64,000 nt of DNA from Limnanthes douglasii subsp. nivea (taxonomy: Eukaryota; Streptophyta; Magnoliopsida; Brassicales; Limnanthaceae), in assembly GCA_036936605.1 (NCBI GenBank), contig JAUPFV010000004.1, forward strand, positions 182,918,807-182,982,806. Direction: 5' to 3'. The position numbers and the translations under genes are program-made. Shown here in pieces: positions 34,860 to 46,043 of the stretch. The notes under the pieces were generated by a model. It ran no database searches, had not been told where the DNA came from, and worked only from the letters and a program-made list of their open reading frames with translations. Within the stretch, counting starts at the first letter, position 1. Every line of letters begins with the position of its first letter.

Positions 34860-35860
34860 TCGAGTTTTTCTAACAAGTGTTTTCCTTTTTTCTAAGTGTT
34901 ATAAAGACCAAAAGAGTTTGAATGGACATCGAATTGTTAATTAGCATTCTCGAGTATTAAAGAAATTGTTTTATCATCAGAGATATTGTCCAAGCCTCGA
35001 ACTGTAGAGCAATTGTTTTTATGCGTAACAATGTTGGATTTTGTTGTAAGTGTTGTTTTGATAAGTGAAGATAAGGGAGTTCTAAAGCAATTTACTAGGT
35101 TAGTAAAAGTTTGTTGGCAGCTGAGAAGAGGTATTTGAGACTTGAAAATTTGGCTTTAGCTTTAGTGGTGGCTGCTAGGAAAATGCGTCTTTAATTTCAA
35201 GCTCATATTATTGAGTTTCGAACTTCTTTTCCACTAAAGATTGCGTTGCAACGCCAAGACATTTATGGAAGGATGACTAAGTGGTCAGTAAGGTTGGGAG
35301 ATTTTGATATCACTTTTGCTCCTCGAATGGCTATTAAGGCTCAAGGTTTAGCTTATTTTCTTGTTGAATTTCATTCAATCATATCAGATGAGGAGACACA
35401 TAAAGAGATCTTGCCATAAAATTCGATGTGGTTGGTTCGAATTGATGGTGGTTCCAGTATATTGGGATCCAGTACAGGCGTTCAGTTGATTGCTCCCTCT
35501 GGGGAGGTAATATGTCAATATATTAAATTTGGTTTTCATGCATCGAATAATAAGGGTGAACATGAAGCTGCATTGGTTGGTTTAAGGCTTGCAAATATTT
35601 GTGGGGAAATCGTAGTTTGTTTGGAAACAAATTCTCAGTTAGTGGAAAATCATATGACAGGTGTTTCCGAGGCTAAGAATGATAATTTAATCTGGTATAT
35701 GCGCGAGTTTTGAAATTTGGCTCTACTATTTGAAAAAGTAATTGTAGAACATATTGGTCGATGAGATAATATAGTTGCTGAATCTTTGGAAACAATTGCT
35801 TATACGGAAGAATATCCTCAAATATTATTACATGAGAATCCCTCCATTTTAACACGATCT
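34860..35860 (+). pseudogene. RNase H plus second (Tat-type) RNase H of gypsy element C
   Basis: First domain: AEKRYLRLENLALALVVAAR-like text around 35115-35185 and RMTKWSVRLGDFDITFAPR (about 35270-35326). Second domain: RIDGGSSILGSSTGVQLIAP (35438-35497), NNKGEHEAALVGLRLANICG, LETNSQLVENHMTG. Compared with element B the Asp in E-I-D-S-Q has become Asn here (LETNSQ). Confidence 0.7.
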
Positions 35861-35899
35861 GAATAATGTAAATATGTTGAAGAGTTATTTGTCACTCCT

Positions 35900-37158
35900 G
35901 ATATAATTCGAGGTGATTAGAGGTCTGATATTCTTAATTTTTTGTTAAGAAGAATGTTGCCTCAAGATCCACAGCTGACTAAACAATTAAGATATAAAGC
36001 TCATGGCTATGTTGTATTTGATGAAGTGTTGTACAAGAAATATTTGAGCAAACCATTGTTAAGTTATTTGGGAAAACAAGAGTCTCAAGATATTTTGTTT
36101 GAGCTACATAATGGTGAGGGTTCAACACATTGTGGTTTCAAGTCTTTGACACGTCAGGTTTTGTTAACAAAATATTATTGGCCTTCAATTTTAAAAAATG
36201 CTAAAGTTCTAGTTTGAGGCTATGATATTTGTCAGTGTTTTGTCCATTCTATTCACAAACCAGTAATACCAGTTATGTCTGTTTCCGAAGCTATCCATTT
36301 TGACAGTTGAGGATTATATTTGTTAGGACCATTGTCTATGGCTTCTTGAGGACATCAAATGATCATTGTGGCTGTGGATTATTATTCGAAATCGGCAGAA
36401 GCTGAACCATTATATCGAACAAAGGCAAATGATGTTAATAAGTTCATTATGAATAATATTTGTTTCCATTTTGGAGTTCCCCGAAAAATCACAACGGATA
36501 ACGGTCTTTAATTCAATAACAGAGAAATGGCTTATTTTTGTTCTTCGAATGAAATAACACAGTGTTTTTCTACAGTTATTCATCCTCAAGAAAATAGTCA
36601 AGTAGAAGTGACTAATAGATCTATTTTGGAAGGTTTGAAAAAAAAAATTAACAAGTGATGCGGGGAAATGACCTAATTATTTACAAGAGGTGTTGTTGGC
36701 TTACCGTACGACTCTTACATAGGCTACTTAAGAAACACATTTTTGCCTTGGTATATGGGATGAATGTTGTTAGTCCTGCAGAATCTATTTTACCTTCTTA
36801 TACAGTACTCTAATATTCCGAAGAGGTGAATGAAGAGGAAAGAAGAATAGAATTAGATTTCATCAAGGAAAAAAAAGTTAAAGATCATTTTAATATGACT
36901 CATTATCAAACATTGATGAGGAGTCGATATAATTCAAAGGTGAAGAGAAAAGATTTTAAAATAGGTGATAAAGTCTTAAGAAAGGTATTAGGATAAGCAA
37001 CTTAGAAAGATGGCCCCGAATTGGGAGGGTCTTTATATTGTGATAGAGAGAATAAAGCCGGGCACGTATCGCATTTGTGATGAGCAGGGGAAAATGCTTC
37101 AAAATCCTTGGAATATAGAACACTTGAAGCTGTATTGGGAGAGAGTTTTTTCGTTTTG
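35900..37158 (+). pseudogene. integrase of gypsy element C with C-terminal tail
   Basis: Frame 35942-36217 covers the linker and zinc-binding start (ELHNGEGSTHCGFKSLTRQV). In the core, the first catalytic Asp is lost (GLYLLGP in place of GIDLLGP, about 36312-36332), the second is kept (KITTDNG, about 36487), and the Glu is kept (SQVEVTNRSILEGL, about 36598-36639). The tail KMAPNWEGLYIVIERIKPGT and MLQNPWNIEHLKLYWE (about 37009-37143) ends at a stop at about 37157. Several stops in between. Confidence 0.8.
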
Positions 37159-37406
37159 AATCTTTTTTAATAATTGGCACACTCTTTCCTACCTTGTTGG
37201 CCCATGAAGGTTTAAATGAGGTGTCACGTAAATATTTGAAGCTTAGAATAAAAAATCTTTTTTAGACAATGGTTGTTTTAAATACTAGTATTCAAATAAA
37301 TTTGGTAACTAGTCAAATATTGATCATCCTTGAAGCTATTGACCAAGAGTTATTATTTCGAAGTGTTATACGTTTATTATCAACACTTTGCAAAGAAAGA
37401 ACCATA

Positions 37407-37586
37407 TTTGAAGTGCTACCTTATCTAAACGCATTGTGCATATTCGAAGTGCTACATTCTCTAAACGCACTATACATATTCGAAGTGCTACATTCTCTGA
37501 ATGCACTTTATATATTCGAAGTGCTACATTCTCTAAACGCACTGTAAATATTCGAGGTGCTACATTTTCTAAACGTAGTATATATA
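37407..37586. repeat. 36-bp tandem repeat, five copies, in the 3' region of element C
   Basis: Five units of 36 bp start at 37407, 37443, 37479, 37515 and 37551; the core is TTCGAAGTGCTACATTCTCT followed by AAACGCACTNTANATA. More degenerate units flank it (about 37352 and up to about 37690). As 36 is a multiple of three, the translations look like 12-residue repeats, but there is no sign of a real protein. The last unit runs into a TA microsatellite (37578-37599). Confidence 0.9.
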
Positions 37587-37878
37587 TATATATATATATT
37601 CAAAGTATTCACATTTTTTTAAAAACATCAATTGTTATTCTGGGTGTTACATTCTTTAAGGGTACTTACTTCTTTAAGGTAACATTATTATTCGATGTGT
37701 AAATGACTTTGTTTAAAAGAACATTAAGTCTTTATGATAAGGCAAACGAGTATAGAGAAAGGAGAAGTACCTTACAAAAAGATATTATGAATGCTAAACA
37801 AATAAGTATTCATTACAAACAAGTCATCACACAACATCGAGTGACTTGAACAAAAAGAAAGAAAAAAACATATTATTT

Positions 37879-38504
37879 ATCTTTGGAAATTCTCTTCTAA
37901 AGAATCTTCTTCATCAGTTTCGTTTTCTTATGATTCCCTCTCTTCGGAGGACTAAGTGGGGACAAGATCAAAGGGTTCGCTGGGTCGGTTTTCTAGGGGG
38001 ATTAATTCCCAGAAGCTGGATAGGTCTTCTTTGGGAAATGTCGCGTGAATTCCACGAAGTTGAATGAGTTATGATCCTCGACATTTGCTCTAGCAGCCAG
38101 TGTGTCTTTTTCACATTTAGTTTTGGAGGTGTCTACAGCAATTTGTTTTTTTTCCCAAGGGCAGTTTTGAGATCATCCATATCACTAATCAACTTCAACT
38201 TTTCTTCCTCACTTTTCTTTAAAGATTCTTGTAAAGTAAAATATTTTTATTGCGCATCGGATAATTCATTTGTATGCTCGTTTGTAAGTTATCTATCTTG
38301 GCTTCATGATGAGCCTTAAGCTCCTCTAGTTTTTTTATCATGTGCAGAACAAAGATGACGTTTAAGTTGGATAGCCTCATGGATAAATTATTCCCTGTCA
38401 ATTCGGAATGCGTGAAATTACACCTCGAAATGTCTCCCAAAATTTTATTTTTATTTTTTCTCTATAGCAGCAACATTCTTAGATCGAACTATCTCTTTAG
38501 CCAT
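37879..38504 (-). pseudogene. antisense coiled-coil gene part downstream of gypsy C
   Basis: Leftward from an ATG at 38504 (MAKEIVRSKNVAAIEKK), broken frames give QESLKKSEEEKLKLISDMDD and LKTALGKKTN (about 38230-38130), a clear heptad-like coiled coil, and then an acidic tail (SSEERES, ENETDEEDSLEENFQR) with a stop at about 37879. It runs against pol of element C, as the antisense extra ORF does in element A. It may be the C-terminal half of the plant-mobile-domain gene just upstream of it. Confidence 0.5.
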
Positions 38505-38594
38505 TTTTCCAAATGGTTGTGAGATGAATTTACTTTTTTGCATAATGCTTTGGCTGCTGCTTCGAGTTGAACAATGACCTAGTTTTACCTAACC

Positions 38595-39460
38595 GTTGGA
38601 CCTATAGTGCTCAAAAAACTGTAAGTAGTCAAGCGATATACTGTTCTCCGTCTTGTTCGTTAAAACAGAATAACCAAGCATGTTAAGAAAATAACCCCTC
38701 GTCACTTTCAGAACCATACAACAATGTACACATCACGCAAAAAATGTAAGCATACCCCTCTTTCACTACCAGTCTTGTTATTCGTAAGCTTCGTCTTAAG
38801 AATATTGGTGGGTATACCTAGTAAACTAGAATACTAAGCAAGACGCTGACCATCACTCGAAGAACTTTGTAGGTCGAAACCCTCACCTCTAACCGGAAGA
38901 CCCGTGATGGTATGGACGTCATCTAAGGCAACCGCCATCTCACCGAATGAGAAATGGAAGTTGTTGGTCTCTATACGACACCTCTCGAGAAACGCATTTA
39001 CAAGGTGCACGTTGGTAGCCCAACGCGTGAAGTAGTCGACGAGGGGAGCGAGACAAAACCCCATAACATGGTCTCTCACCCTACTTTATCTTGTAAGATC
39101 CCAAGTGCGATGGGTACCATACATCACGTTGCACCGCATAGATGAATGAGCCTACATAATATTAAAGTAAAATAAATAGATAAGATATATTTTACTATAC
39201 ACGTTAAACCAATCCTAAGTTACCTCGCCCTTGAAGATGATATACGCCTCGTGCAACTTGTAGTCTGAATACATCCCCGACACATAAGGATTGACTCTTC
39301 GGAATAGCTGAGCCAAAGACCCACGTTTATGGGGAGCTACAAGCGTAGAAAGGTCGGCGCGTCGCCGATGCCTAACGGACCATGAACTAGGATCACACTA
39401 ATTGATGTTCGTAACATCGGTGTCCGATCCACCAATAGGAGTACGCTCTTTCCGAGGCAT
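38595..39460 (-). pseudogene. plant mobile domain (PMD) gene, one intron, two in-frame stops
   Basis: Leftward from an ATG at 39460 (MPRKERTPIGGSDTDVTNIN), exon 1 ends at 39224 after HEAYIIFKGE. A 72-bp intron (39223 down to 39152) has GT and AG ends and keeps the frame. Exon 2 reads AHSSMRCNVMYGTHRTWDL and then the diagnostic PMD core: LAPLVDYFTRWATNVHLV, CRIETNNFHFSFGEMAVALD and DVHTITGLPVRGEGFDL (known pattern [36 protein letters not shown], PF10536). After a stop at 38834, weaker PMD-like text (TRGYFLNMLGYSVLTNKTEN) continues to about 38595. Two further in-frame stops (after TNIN and after DLTR) make it a pseudogene. Confidence 0.8.
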
Positions 39461-40048
39461 GTTGAAAATACAAAAAACATATTATTATATACTAAATCAT
39501 ACCCAAAACAGTTCCACAACACCATAATATATATTTACATGGAAGACATAAACAACGTATACGAGTAATCAAGTCAATTTGAGGCCAAACATCCTTAATT
39601 TAATCAAATAGTAGAAATCGCACTCTATGTCCAATTTAGGCAAAATCGCGCACACAGTGTTCGCGAGTTATAACAAAACTATTCGCGAAATCGCGAATTT
39701 TGGGTGTCCAGAATTTGTGAAATCGCTTGATGTAGCATGCATACCCATGGATGCAAAACCCTTCAAATCTGAGCAAAACCTAACAGATAGCATACCCAAA
39801 CGTAGATAAACACCTAAACAACAACAATCATAGGAAAATTTGAGTTTTTAAACCGAAACTAAAAATTTAAAAATCACTAAAAATATAAAAATAAATTCGG
39901 AAATAATTACAAGATCTAAAGTTTTTGGATTGATGAATTTAATTTTTTTTAAAATTTAAAATAATAAGAAGAGAAAGATTTGGTATGAAATATGTATTTA
40001 TATCAATGTTATTTGTGTGAATATTATTGTTTCATTATAGCCAAAATA
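39461..40048. other. AT-rich spacer upstream of SYF2
   Basis: Around 39605-39720 words like TCGCGA and AAATCGCG cluster in AT-rich DNA. No coding homology; the 3' LTR of element C should be near here but was not recognised. Confidence 0.4.
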
Positions 40049-40100
40049 AATCCGTTTACAAATTATAAAGAGAAAATCCGTTTACAAATTATAAAGAGAT
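40049..40100. repeat. 26-bp tandem duplication
   Basis: AATCCGTTTACAAATTATAA followed by AGAGAA occurs twice head to tail (40049-40074 and 40075-40100), differing only in the last base. Confidence 0.9.
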
Positions 40101-40332
40101 CTCGTTATAAAAAAAATCTCAATTTAGCATTGATAAAAAAATATTAAAAATAGAAAAATAATTTGAGATCCGAAAAAGCCCGACCCAATAGAGATCATAA
40201 AAGGCTCAATTACGTTTATGTACACACATAGAAGAAAGTCGAGATCCGAGAGGAAGGGACGACAATTCAGAATTAAGAATTCAGAAATCAGAGTACTTGT
40301 TTCTTTCAACAGGTTTCCTTCCTAATCTCTAC

Positions 40333-40367
40333 CTCTATCTCTATCTCTATCTCTATCTCTATCTCTA
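40333..40367. repeat. (CTCTAT)n microsatellite in the SYF2 5' region
   Basis: About six hexamer copies of CTCTAT. Pyrimidine-rich runs like this are common in plant 5' untranslated and core promoter regions. Confidence 0.9.
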
Positions 40368-40386
40368 GTTTTCTATTTTCTTCCTG

Positions 40387-40420
40387 TATAAAAAAGGTTA
40401 GGTTTGGAGTGGTAGGGTTT
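40387..40420 (+). promoter_or_regulatory. candidate TATA box and telo-box of SYF2
   Basis: TATAAAAAA lies at 40387-40395, about 165 bp before the chosen start codon, and TAGGGTTT (the inverse of the telo-box AAACCCTA) at 40413-40420. The same 8-mer recurs at 40511-40518 and 40753-40760. Telo-boxes are typical near the starts of plant housekeeping and ribosomal protein genes. The transcription start itself cannot be seen. Confidence 0.5.
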
Positions 40421-40553
40421 ATTCGATTTCCTAGTTTGTATATAAATCCGTATATACATATATACATATATGATTCGACTTTTCTTATTGGAATCTAATC
40501 AAGCTGTTTCTAGGGTTTTATGCATTGGTCTTCCAAAAGAACAAAAGAAGAAG

Positions 40554-43070
40554 ATGGATAAAGATCGAAGAGTTCATCCAGATTGTATAAATGCATCCAA
40601 TCCTTACCATGAATGTGTTGAGTATTGCTTTATCAAAATTGCAGAAGCAAAGGTTCTTTCCCAGAATAAAAATGCTGGTACATCTCGATTCCCATTATAC
40701 CTTTAACAATTCATTCTTTTTTCATTGTTACCTGTTCTTTACAATCTCCGCTTAGGGTTTCTAGTACCAAGCTCACCAAACTTGATTGCCTACTGCTTGA
40801 GCTCAGATTGACTTCAAAGCTTGACCAACTTTCTCTCCTCGAACTGCTTCACCAACCTGATTCTTGGATTCATCTCTTCAATCAGGAAGCTGTCACATGA
40901 GCTCAATCAAATTCTCTATCTACCTGCTCTATATGTTTTCCTCTTCAGTTTCCAACCTACCACTTTTAGGAAGAGGGTCAAACACAATATCCATAGAAGT
41001 TGACCTTTTCATTAGTAATTTATCTCATCGGAAGATACATGCTTTCGATGAGAACCTGTCTGGTTTTAGGTATCCACTTTATAAAATCACTTCATTAGTA
41101 ATTTATCTCATCGGAAGATACATGCTTTCGATGAGAACCTGTCTGGTTTTAGGTATCCAGTTTATAAAATCACTTATGAATGTCTTCAAATTAATTTTGA
41201 TACATACTAAATTATGAATGTATTATCTTGTGTGGCCCTCTTATTGTATTCTTCTGCATGCCCATTTGTTATTGGTTTGCTTCTCAGAAGTCGCGCTAGC
41301 TACTGGGAGTATCAAGCAGTCTGATGCACATACATCTGTTAGGGAGAAAAATGACGAGATGCCCGGTCCTCAAGATGATTCTGACGATGATAATGAAAAC
41401 TCTGCTGATGATGAACCTGAAGTAGACTTCACAACTCTTACTGGCAGACAGAAAAAATTGTTTGAGTTGAGGTTAAAGATGGTGAGTTCAGGTTATGCCT
41501 CAAAAATATGTTTTTTATTAGTTTTTAAACAAGCTACTGCATCTTTTTCTATGTTTTGTTATTGTTACCTCCTGCTGATCGTTATGACTATCTATTGTTT
41601 CTATTAGAATGAGGCAAGAAAAGCAAATCAAACGGCAATGGTCTCTGAGAAGAAAAAAATGGAAGCTCCTACTGAGTCGAGGGGTATTTCTAAGCAAAAA
41701 TGGCTAGGGGAGAGGAAGAAAAAAATTGGAAAACTCTTAGATGCAAATGGATTGGAGATGTCAAAGGCCTACATGCTTGATACACAAGAGGCGGCAGAGA
41801 CAAAGTATAAGAAGTGGGATAAAGATCCTGTTCCATTTGGCTGGGATGGTATGTTTCATTTCTTTGGTTGTTGAGTTTGCACCTCATAACGTTAGTCAGT
41901 TGTGCTGTATAGCTGTTTGTACACTTAACCAGATCTTGGTTTTGACATTTTGTATGTAGAAGTAGTTTGACAACTTTTTAATTCAAAATGCATAACACAT
42001 ATAGAGGGATGCATGTTAGAAAAAAAGCAGCTAGAGCTTCGAGCTATTTAATGTTCATCTCTTTGGTTGTTGAGTGTGTACCTCATAACTTTAGTCTGTT
42101 GTGCTGATTAGCTGTTTGTACCCTTATCTAGATCAACAATTTGGTTTTGGCATTTTGTATGTAGAAGTAGTATGACAACTTTTAATTCAAAATGCATAAC
42201 ACATATAGAGGGATGCATATTAGAAAAGAGCAGCTAGAACTTCGAGCTATTTAATGTTTTTCCTGAATATAAATTAATATATGTGTATGTTTGGTAGGGC
42301 TTTTGTTACCTCGCTTATGCATGCTGATTTATGCCCAAATATGCATATATATATATATATATGCATATACTCACTTTAACATGTTAGTTCTCTTTCGGGC
42401 GAACACTAAGATCTAGGTACTTGACTCCTCTGAGGTTTAACTACTTGAAGCTGTGTGTCATAAATAGAACCATAAATCAGAGTTAAATGTGATTTTTAGT
42501 ATTGAAGGTTGATGTTGTGAATTATTGTCTGTGTTTGAGAAACTTGTACGTGTCGTTTTCTTGGAGAGAGACTTTATCGTGGTACTAAAACTGAAGGTAC
42601 ATATTGTTTGTTTGTAGTGTTCAATCAGAAGACCTTGTATAACGCATACAAAAAAAGGACAAAGAACATTGAAATTAATGTAGAAGAATATAACAAAATG
42701 AAAGAAGCGGATCCAGAGTTTTACCGTGAAGCATCAAGCTTACAGTACGGAAAGGTACGTAAAAGCAAAGAAATAGAGTGCTTTCTGGTATGTGTGAGGT
42801 AAATTAAAGGTATATCATAATTCTGACTTCTTTTCTTCACAGGCTCCAAGAATATCAGAGGATAAAATTGAGAAGATGGTAAAAGAGCTTAAGGACCGAG
42901 ATGATAAGCGTAATTCATTTAGTAGGAGAAGAAAGTTTCATGAGGAGAAAGATATCGACTCTATCAATGACCGCAATGAGCATTTCAACAAGAAGATTGA
43001 AAGAGCCTTTGGTCAATACACTGTAGAAATTAAAAACAATCTTGAGCGAGGAACCGCATTACCTGACTAA
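40554..43070 (+). CDS. SYF2: pre-mRNA-splicing factor SYF2, five coding exons, intact
   Basis: Exons 40554-40677, 41288-41481, 41608-41848, 42618-42754 and 42843-43070 join in frame with GT-AG introns to 307 codons and a stop. SYF2 is a conserved component of the spliceosome-associated NineTeen/Prp19-type complex in the nucleus. The N-terminus RRVHPDCINASNPYHECVEY is the signature of plant SYF2, an acidic run (DDSDDDNENSADDEPE, about residues 76-91) follows, then the SYF2 domain: LTGRQKKLFELRLKMNEARK, KKWDKDPVPFGWDVFNQKTL, EADPEFYREASSLQYGKAPR, and the end RRRKFHEEKDIDSINDRNEH to GTALPD. The start at 40554 has a good context (AAGATGG) and gives the usual length; an in-frame ATG at 40470 would add 28 residues without known similarity. 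No stops or shifts; likely functional. Confidence 0.95.
41010..41175. repeat. 83-bp tandem duplication in SYF2 intron 1
   Basis: Two head-to-tail copies (41010-41092 and 41093-41175) differ at one base (ATCCACTTT versus ATCCAGTTT). The near identity suggests a recent event. Confidence 0.95.
41850..42256. repeat. about 200-bp tandem duplication in SYF2 intron 3
   Basis: The segment that begins just inside the intron (TTTCATTTCTTTGGTTGTTG at about 41854) is repeated from about 42053 with small indels, both copies ending CTTCGAGCTATTTAATGTT. The duplication starts 2 bp or more after the splice donor and so leaves exon 3 untouched. A (TA)n run of about 20 bp lies further on at 42345-42362. Confidence 0.9.
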
Positions 43071-44100
43071 GGTATTGACATTTAGTAAATGTTATTTCCT
43101 AGTTCTCATATTAATTTTAAAATCAAATGCATTAAGCTTATAAAACAAGGGTTATTTGTCAGTTGCTCTAAATTTCATTGCTTGTATTAAATTTAGGAGC
43201 TCAAATCCCATGTCATAGTTTTTGGAGCCGCATAACTGTATTACAATCTTCTGATTTTAGCATAGATCGGTTCACATAGACTTTTTAGCTTCTAGGCTTA
43301 TAAGTCAAACATTTGCTTTTGCTGCTTGGTCTAGTTTTATGTTTACATAAGGCTTAGTTTTAAAAGGTTTTTGCTAAATGAGATAAAAAGCCTAAAAAAT
43401 AAAGGAACTAGTTTTGTTTTTAGATTTTTGTGATTGTCAAACTTTTTCTTTCAAGCTACTTTCAGTCCTAGGCTTCCGCTGTATAGAAGTTTTCATGTAT
43501 AACGCATATTTAATATATTTTAGTCTATTGCTGTCATTTTAAACATTCAAACTTGTTTGCTTTTGTATTTTGCGCAGAAAAATCTGTATCATTTACAAAA
43601 GCTAAGTTTTCTGTTTGTTTGTTTGTTATAAGTTTGGCACTAGACAATGTAAAGAGTTGGTTATTTTCAAGAATTTTATGGCTAACAAAGTAGACTGCTT
43701 TTTCATCTCCACCCAAAGTATATTAGTGTTCCTTATGCGTGTCTGGTTGTGCAGGAGTTTATTAGATATTCTTCACCATTTGGGACTAGAGGCTAGTTGA
43801 CGAAGAGGTTTGAGTGAAGGAAGACCTGTTATTCCAAAGTTAGTGAAATATTATTGATTCAAGTTGATAAACTTGTGTTGGGTGGGCGTTGGGTTTGTAC
43901 TTGTCTAAGAAGAATCTGAGACTCTGATGTAAAATTTTCTTGCAACATTTAGAAAGAGTGGCAGCTATAACTTGTTATTCCAACATCAATGATTGCCACC
44001 TTATTAGATTCTAAAGTAATATCTTCATTTCTTATCCCGCATGAATGTTATTGAGCTTTTATTATTTATTATAATATGAAACTCCTGTCAAGTTTTGCAA
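43071..44100 (+). other. SYF2 3' untranslated region, possibly with an intron
   Basis: The stop codon is followed directly by G-GTATTG, a good splice donor at 43072, and TTGTGCAG at 43747-43754 is a good acceptor. A 3' UTR intron of 683 bp would place the UTR exon at 43755 onward, where more complex sequence runs to about 44100. No polyadenylation site can be fixed. This is inference from splice-like words only. Confidence 0.4.
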
Positions 44101-46034
44101 GAGAATGAAACAAGGCTTTACTATTTTTATGTGGGAGTTGCCTTGTTCTTATGCGCTTGAACACTGCTTCTTAATGTTTGGTTGGTCTAATATTTTTATT
44201 TTATTTTAGAACACATTCGATAGGGATGAAGAAAATTAGACCCACGAATGATAATGTTTTTGAAAAAAGTATATTCTTATGAATTTGAGTTTTTTTTACT
44301 GAATATAGCTACATGGCAATTTTTTTATTAATATTTTTTCTCGTAGTTATGATTCAAAATCTTATTTTTCATAATATGTTTATGAATTTATTTGGCTAAG
44401 TATTATATGAATTTAATATAGTATACTCGATTTAAATAAATATATATTGATATTTATGTATAAATTATGGGTTTCTTTTTATTAAAAAATAGATTTTTTT
44501 TAAATAATTGTTTTAATTTTTAATAAATAGTTTTAAGTTGTATAATTAATTTATATTATACAAAATATACTACTGATTGAAATTAAAAAATTATAGATTA
44601 AATGATAAAAAATAAGAATGAAAAAAAATATTTTGTTAGATTTATAAATATGTTAGATAGCCGTACCAAATTTTAGTTTCATAGAGAAAAAAACTTGTTT
44701 GATTTCATATCTTGAGGTGAGATAGAGAACGGAAAGAGATTTGATTTTCTCAAGTGGATATGCTTTCAATTAATCTCCATTTAGGTCTTTATGCTCTCAT
44801 TTTTGTACTCTATTTGCTGTCACGTAAATTTGTCTTCGAAGGTGAGATGGGGAATAAAGATAGATTTTCTCTTCTTAATGAATTTTGATTTTTTTTTTGT
44901 ATTTAAAAAAATTTAGGTTTTGTAATGTTTTTCCCTAAAATTTTAATCGATTATACTTTATTGTGTTGTTGCAAGGAAGTTCTGTTGGTGAAGATTTGGA
45001 AAATTTTGCAAGGCTACAAAGTGATATATGTTATATGGATTGATAAATAACAAACTGAACTTATGTAATACTTTAAATTCTTTTTGGGTATTAAATTGAA
45101 ATTATCTTACATAAAAACTTGGATTCTGCAAGGTTATTAAAATCCTAATTTATCTAAAATTGGTTGCATCCAAGATATTATGTTCCTTAGCCACTTATAG
45201 ATAATTGATTAGAATGATTGTTTTGAAATCATTCATCCATTAAGTAGATTGGATATGATCAATCTAAACGCTTCTTATAAATTTTTGGATTTTGAGTTTC
45301 TTTCATGCAGACCTCGCATGAGGTGAATTAGTTGATTTCAGAGATAAGATAACTACGGTTAAATTGATTTTTTGAACTCAATATGCCATTAAATGGATGT
45401 TTTCTTTAGTAAATTGCAACATAATTGTTTGTTTTTTTGTTGGTTTTAATGAAACTCGAAATTTATCACAAAAGTCTAATATTTACTTCTAATGAAGATT
45501 GGCTAATTATATTTTTGAGTTCTATTTATAATTGAATTGGAATAGGTGGTTCGTGTTTTTTCTAGTTTGCAGGATGTTGTTTCTCTAAATAATAACGAAC
45601 ATGAAATGAATCAAAACATAATGTTAACAATATTTTGCCTCTAAACAGTTGCGGTAGTTCTCCTATATTTTAACGTATATAAAATTACAAAATCTCCAAT
45701 CGTTATAGATTTGTTTGAAATTATTAATATATACGTTGTTTTTCTTACCTGATTTATCTCCATAATTGGTATAGAATATAGTTATATTATAGATTTATTG
45801 AATTTTGTGTATCTTTTTTGTTACCTCTATTTTTGTTCTTAGTTTATAAATATAGACAATTTTAATTATTAAAAAAATAAATCAAATATTAATGATCATA
45901 GATTTAGTTTTATATTAAATTATAAATAGCCATAATTGTTAAACTTAATATCGTTGGGAGAATTTTATCTAGTTATAATTAAATTAAAAATTAAAAGTAG
46001 ATTAAAGTTTAATTAAACCTAGACTATATACTAA
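44101..46034. other. AT-rich intergenic stretch
   Basis: Almost 2 kb of AT-rich DNA with no coding homology or repeat that I can make out. Confidence 0.45.
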
Positions 46035-46043
46035 ATTATTAAA

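Larger units (their letters stand above)
31851..37158 (+). mobile_element. Tat-like Ty3/gypsy element C (gag-pol, rightward), most complete of the family here
   Basis: All coding blocks of a gypsy element are present in order: gag, protease, RT, RNase H, second RNase H, integrase with its C-terminal tail. The protein is close to elements B and D. Stops and shifts are scattered throughout, so it is inactive. Downstream come a 36-bp tandem repeat and an antisense gene, both features of Tat-group 3' regions. Confidence 0.85.

Noticed and set aside
37269..37702. Frames with 12-residue protein repeats
   Set aside because: They are translations of a 36-bp DNA repeat; all frames look repetitive and none has a domain.
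31446..40048. Matching 5' and 3' LTRs for element C
   Set aside because: I compared the stretch before gag with the stretch after the PMD gene by eye and found no convincing direct repeat; the 3' LTR may be lost or lie in a diverged form.
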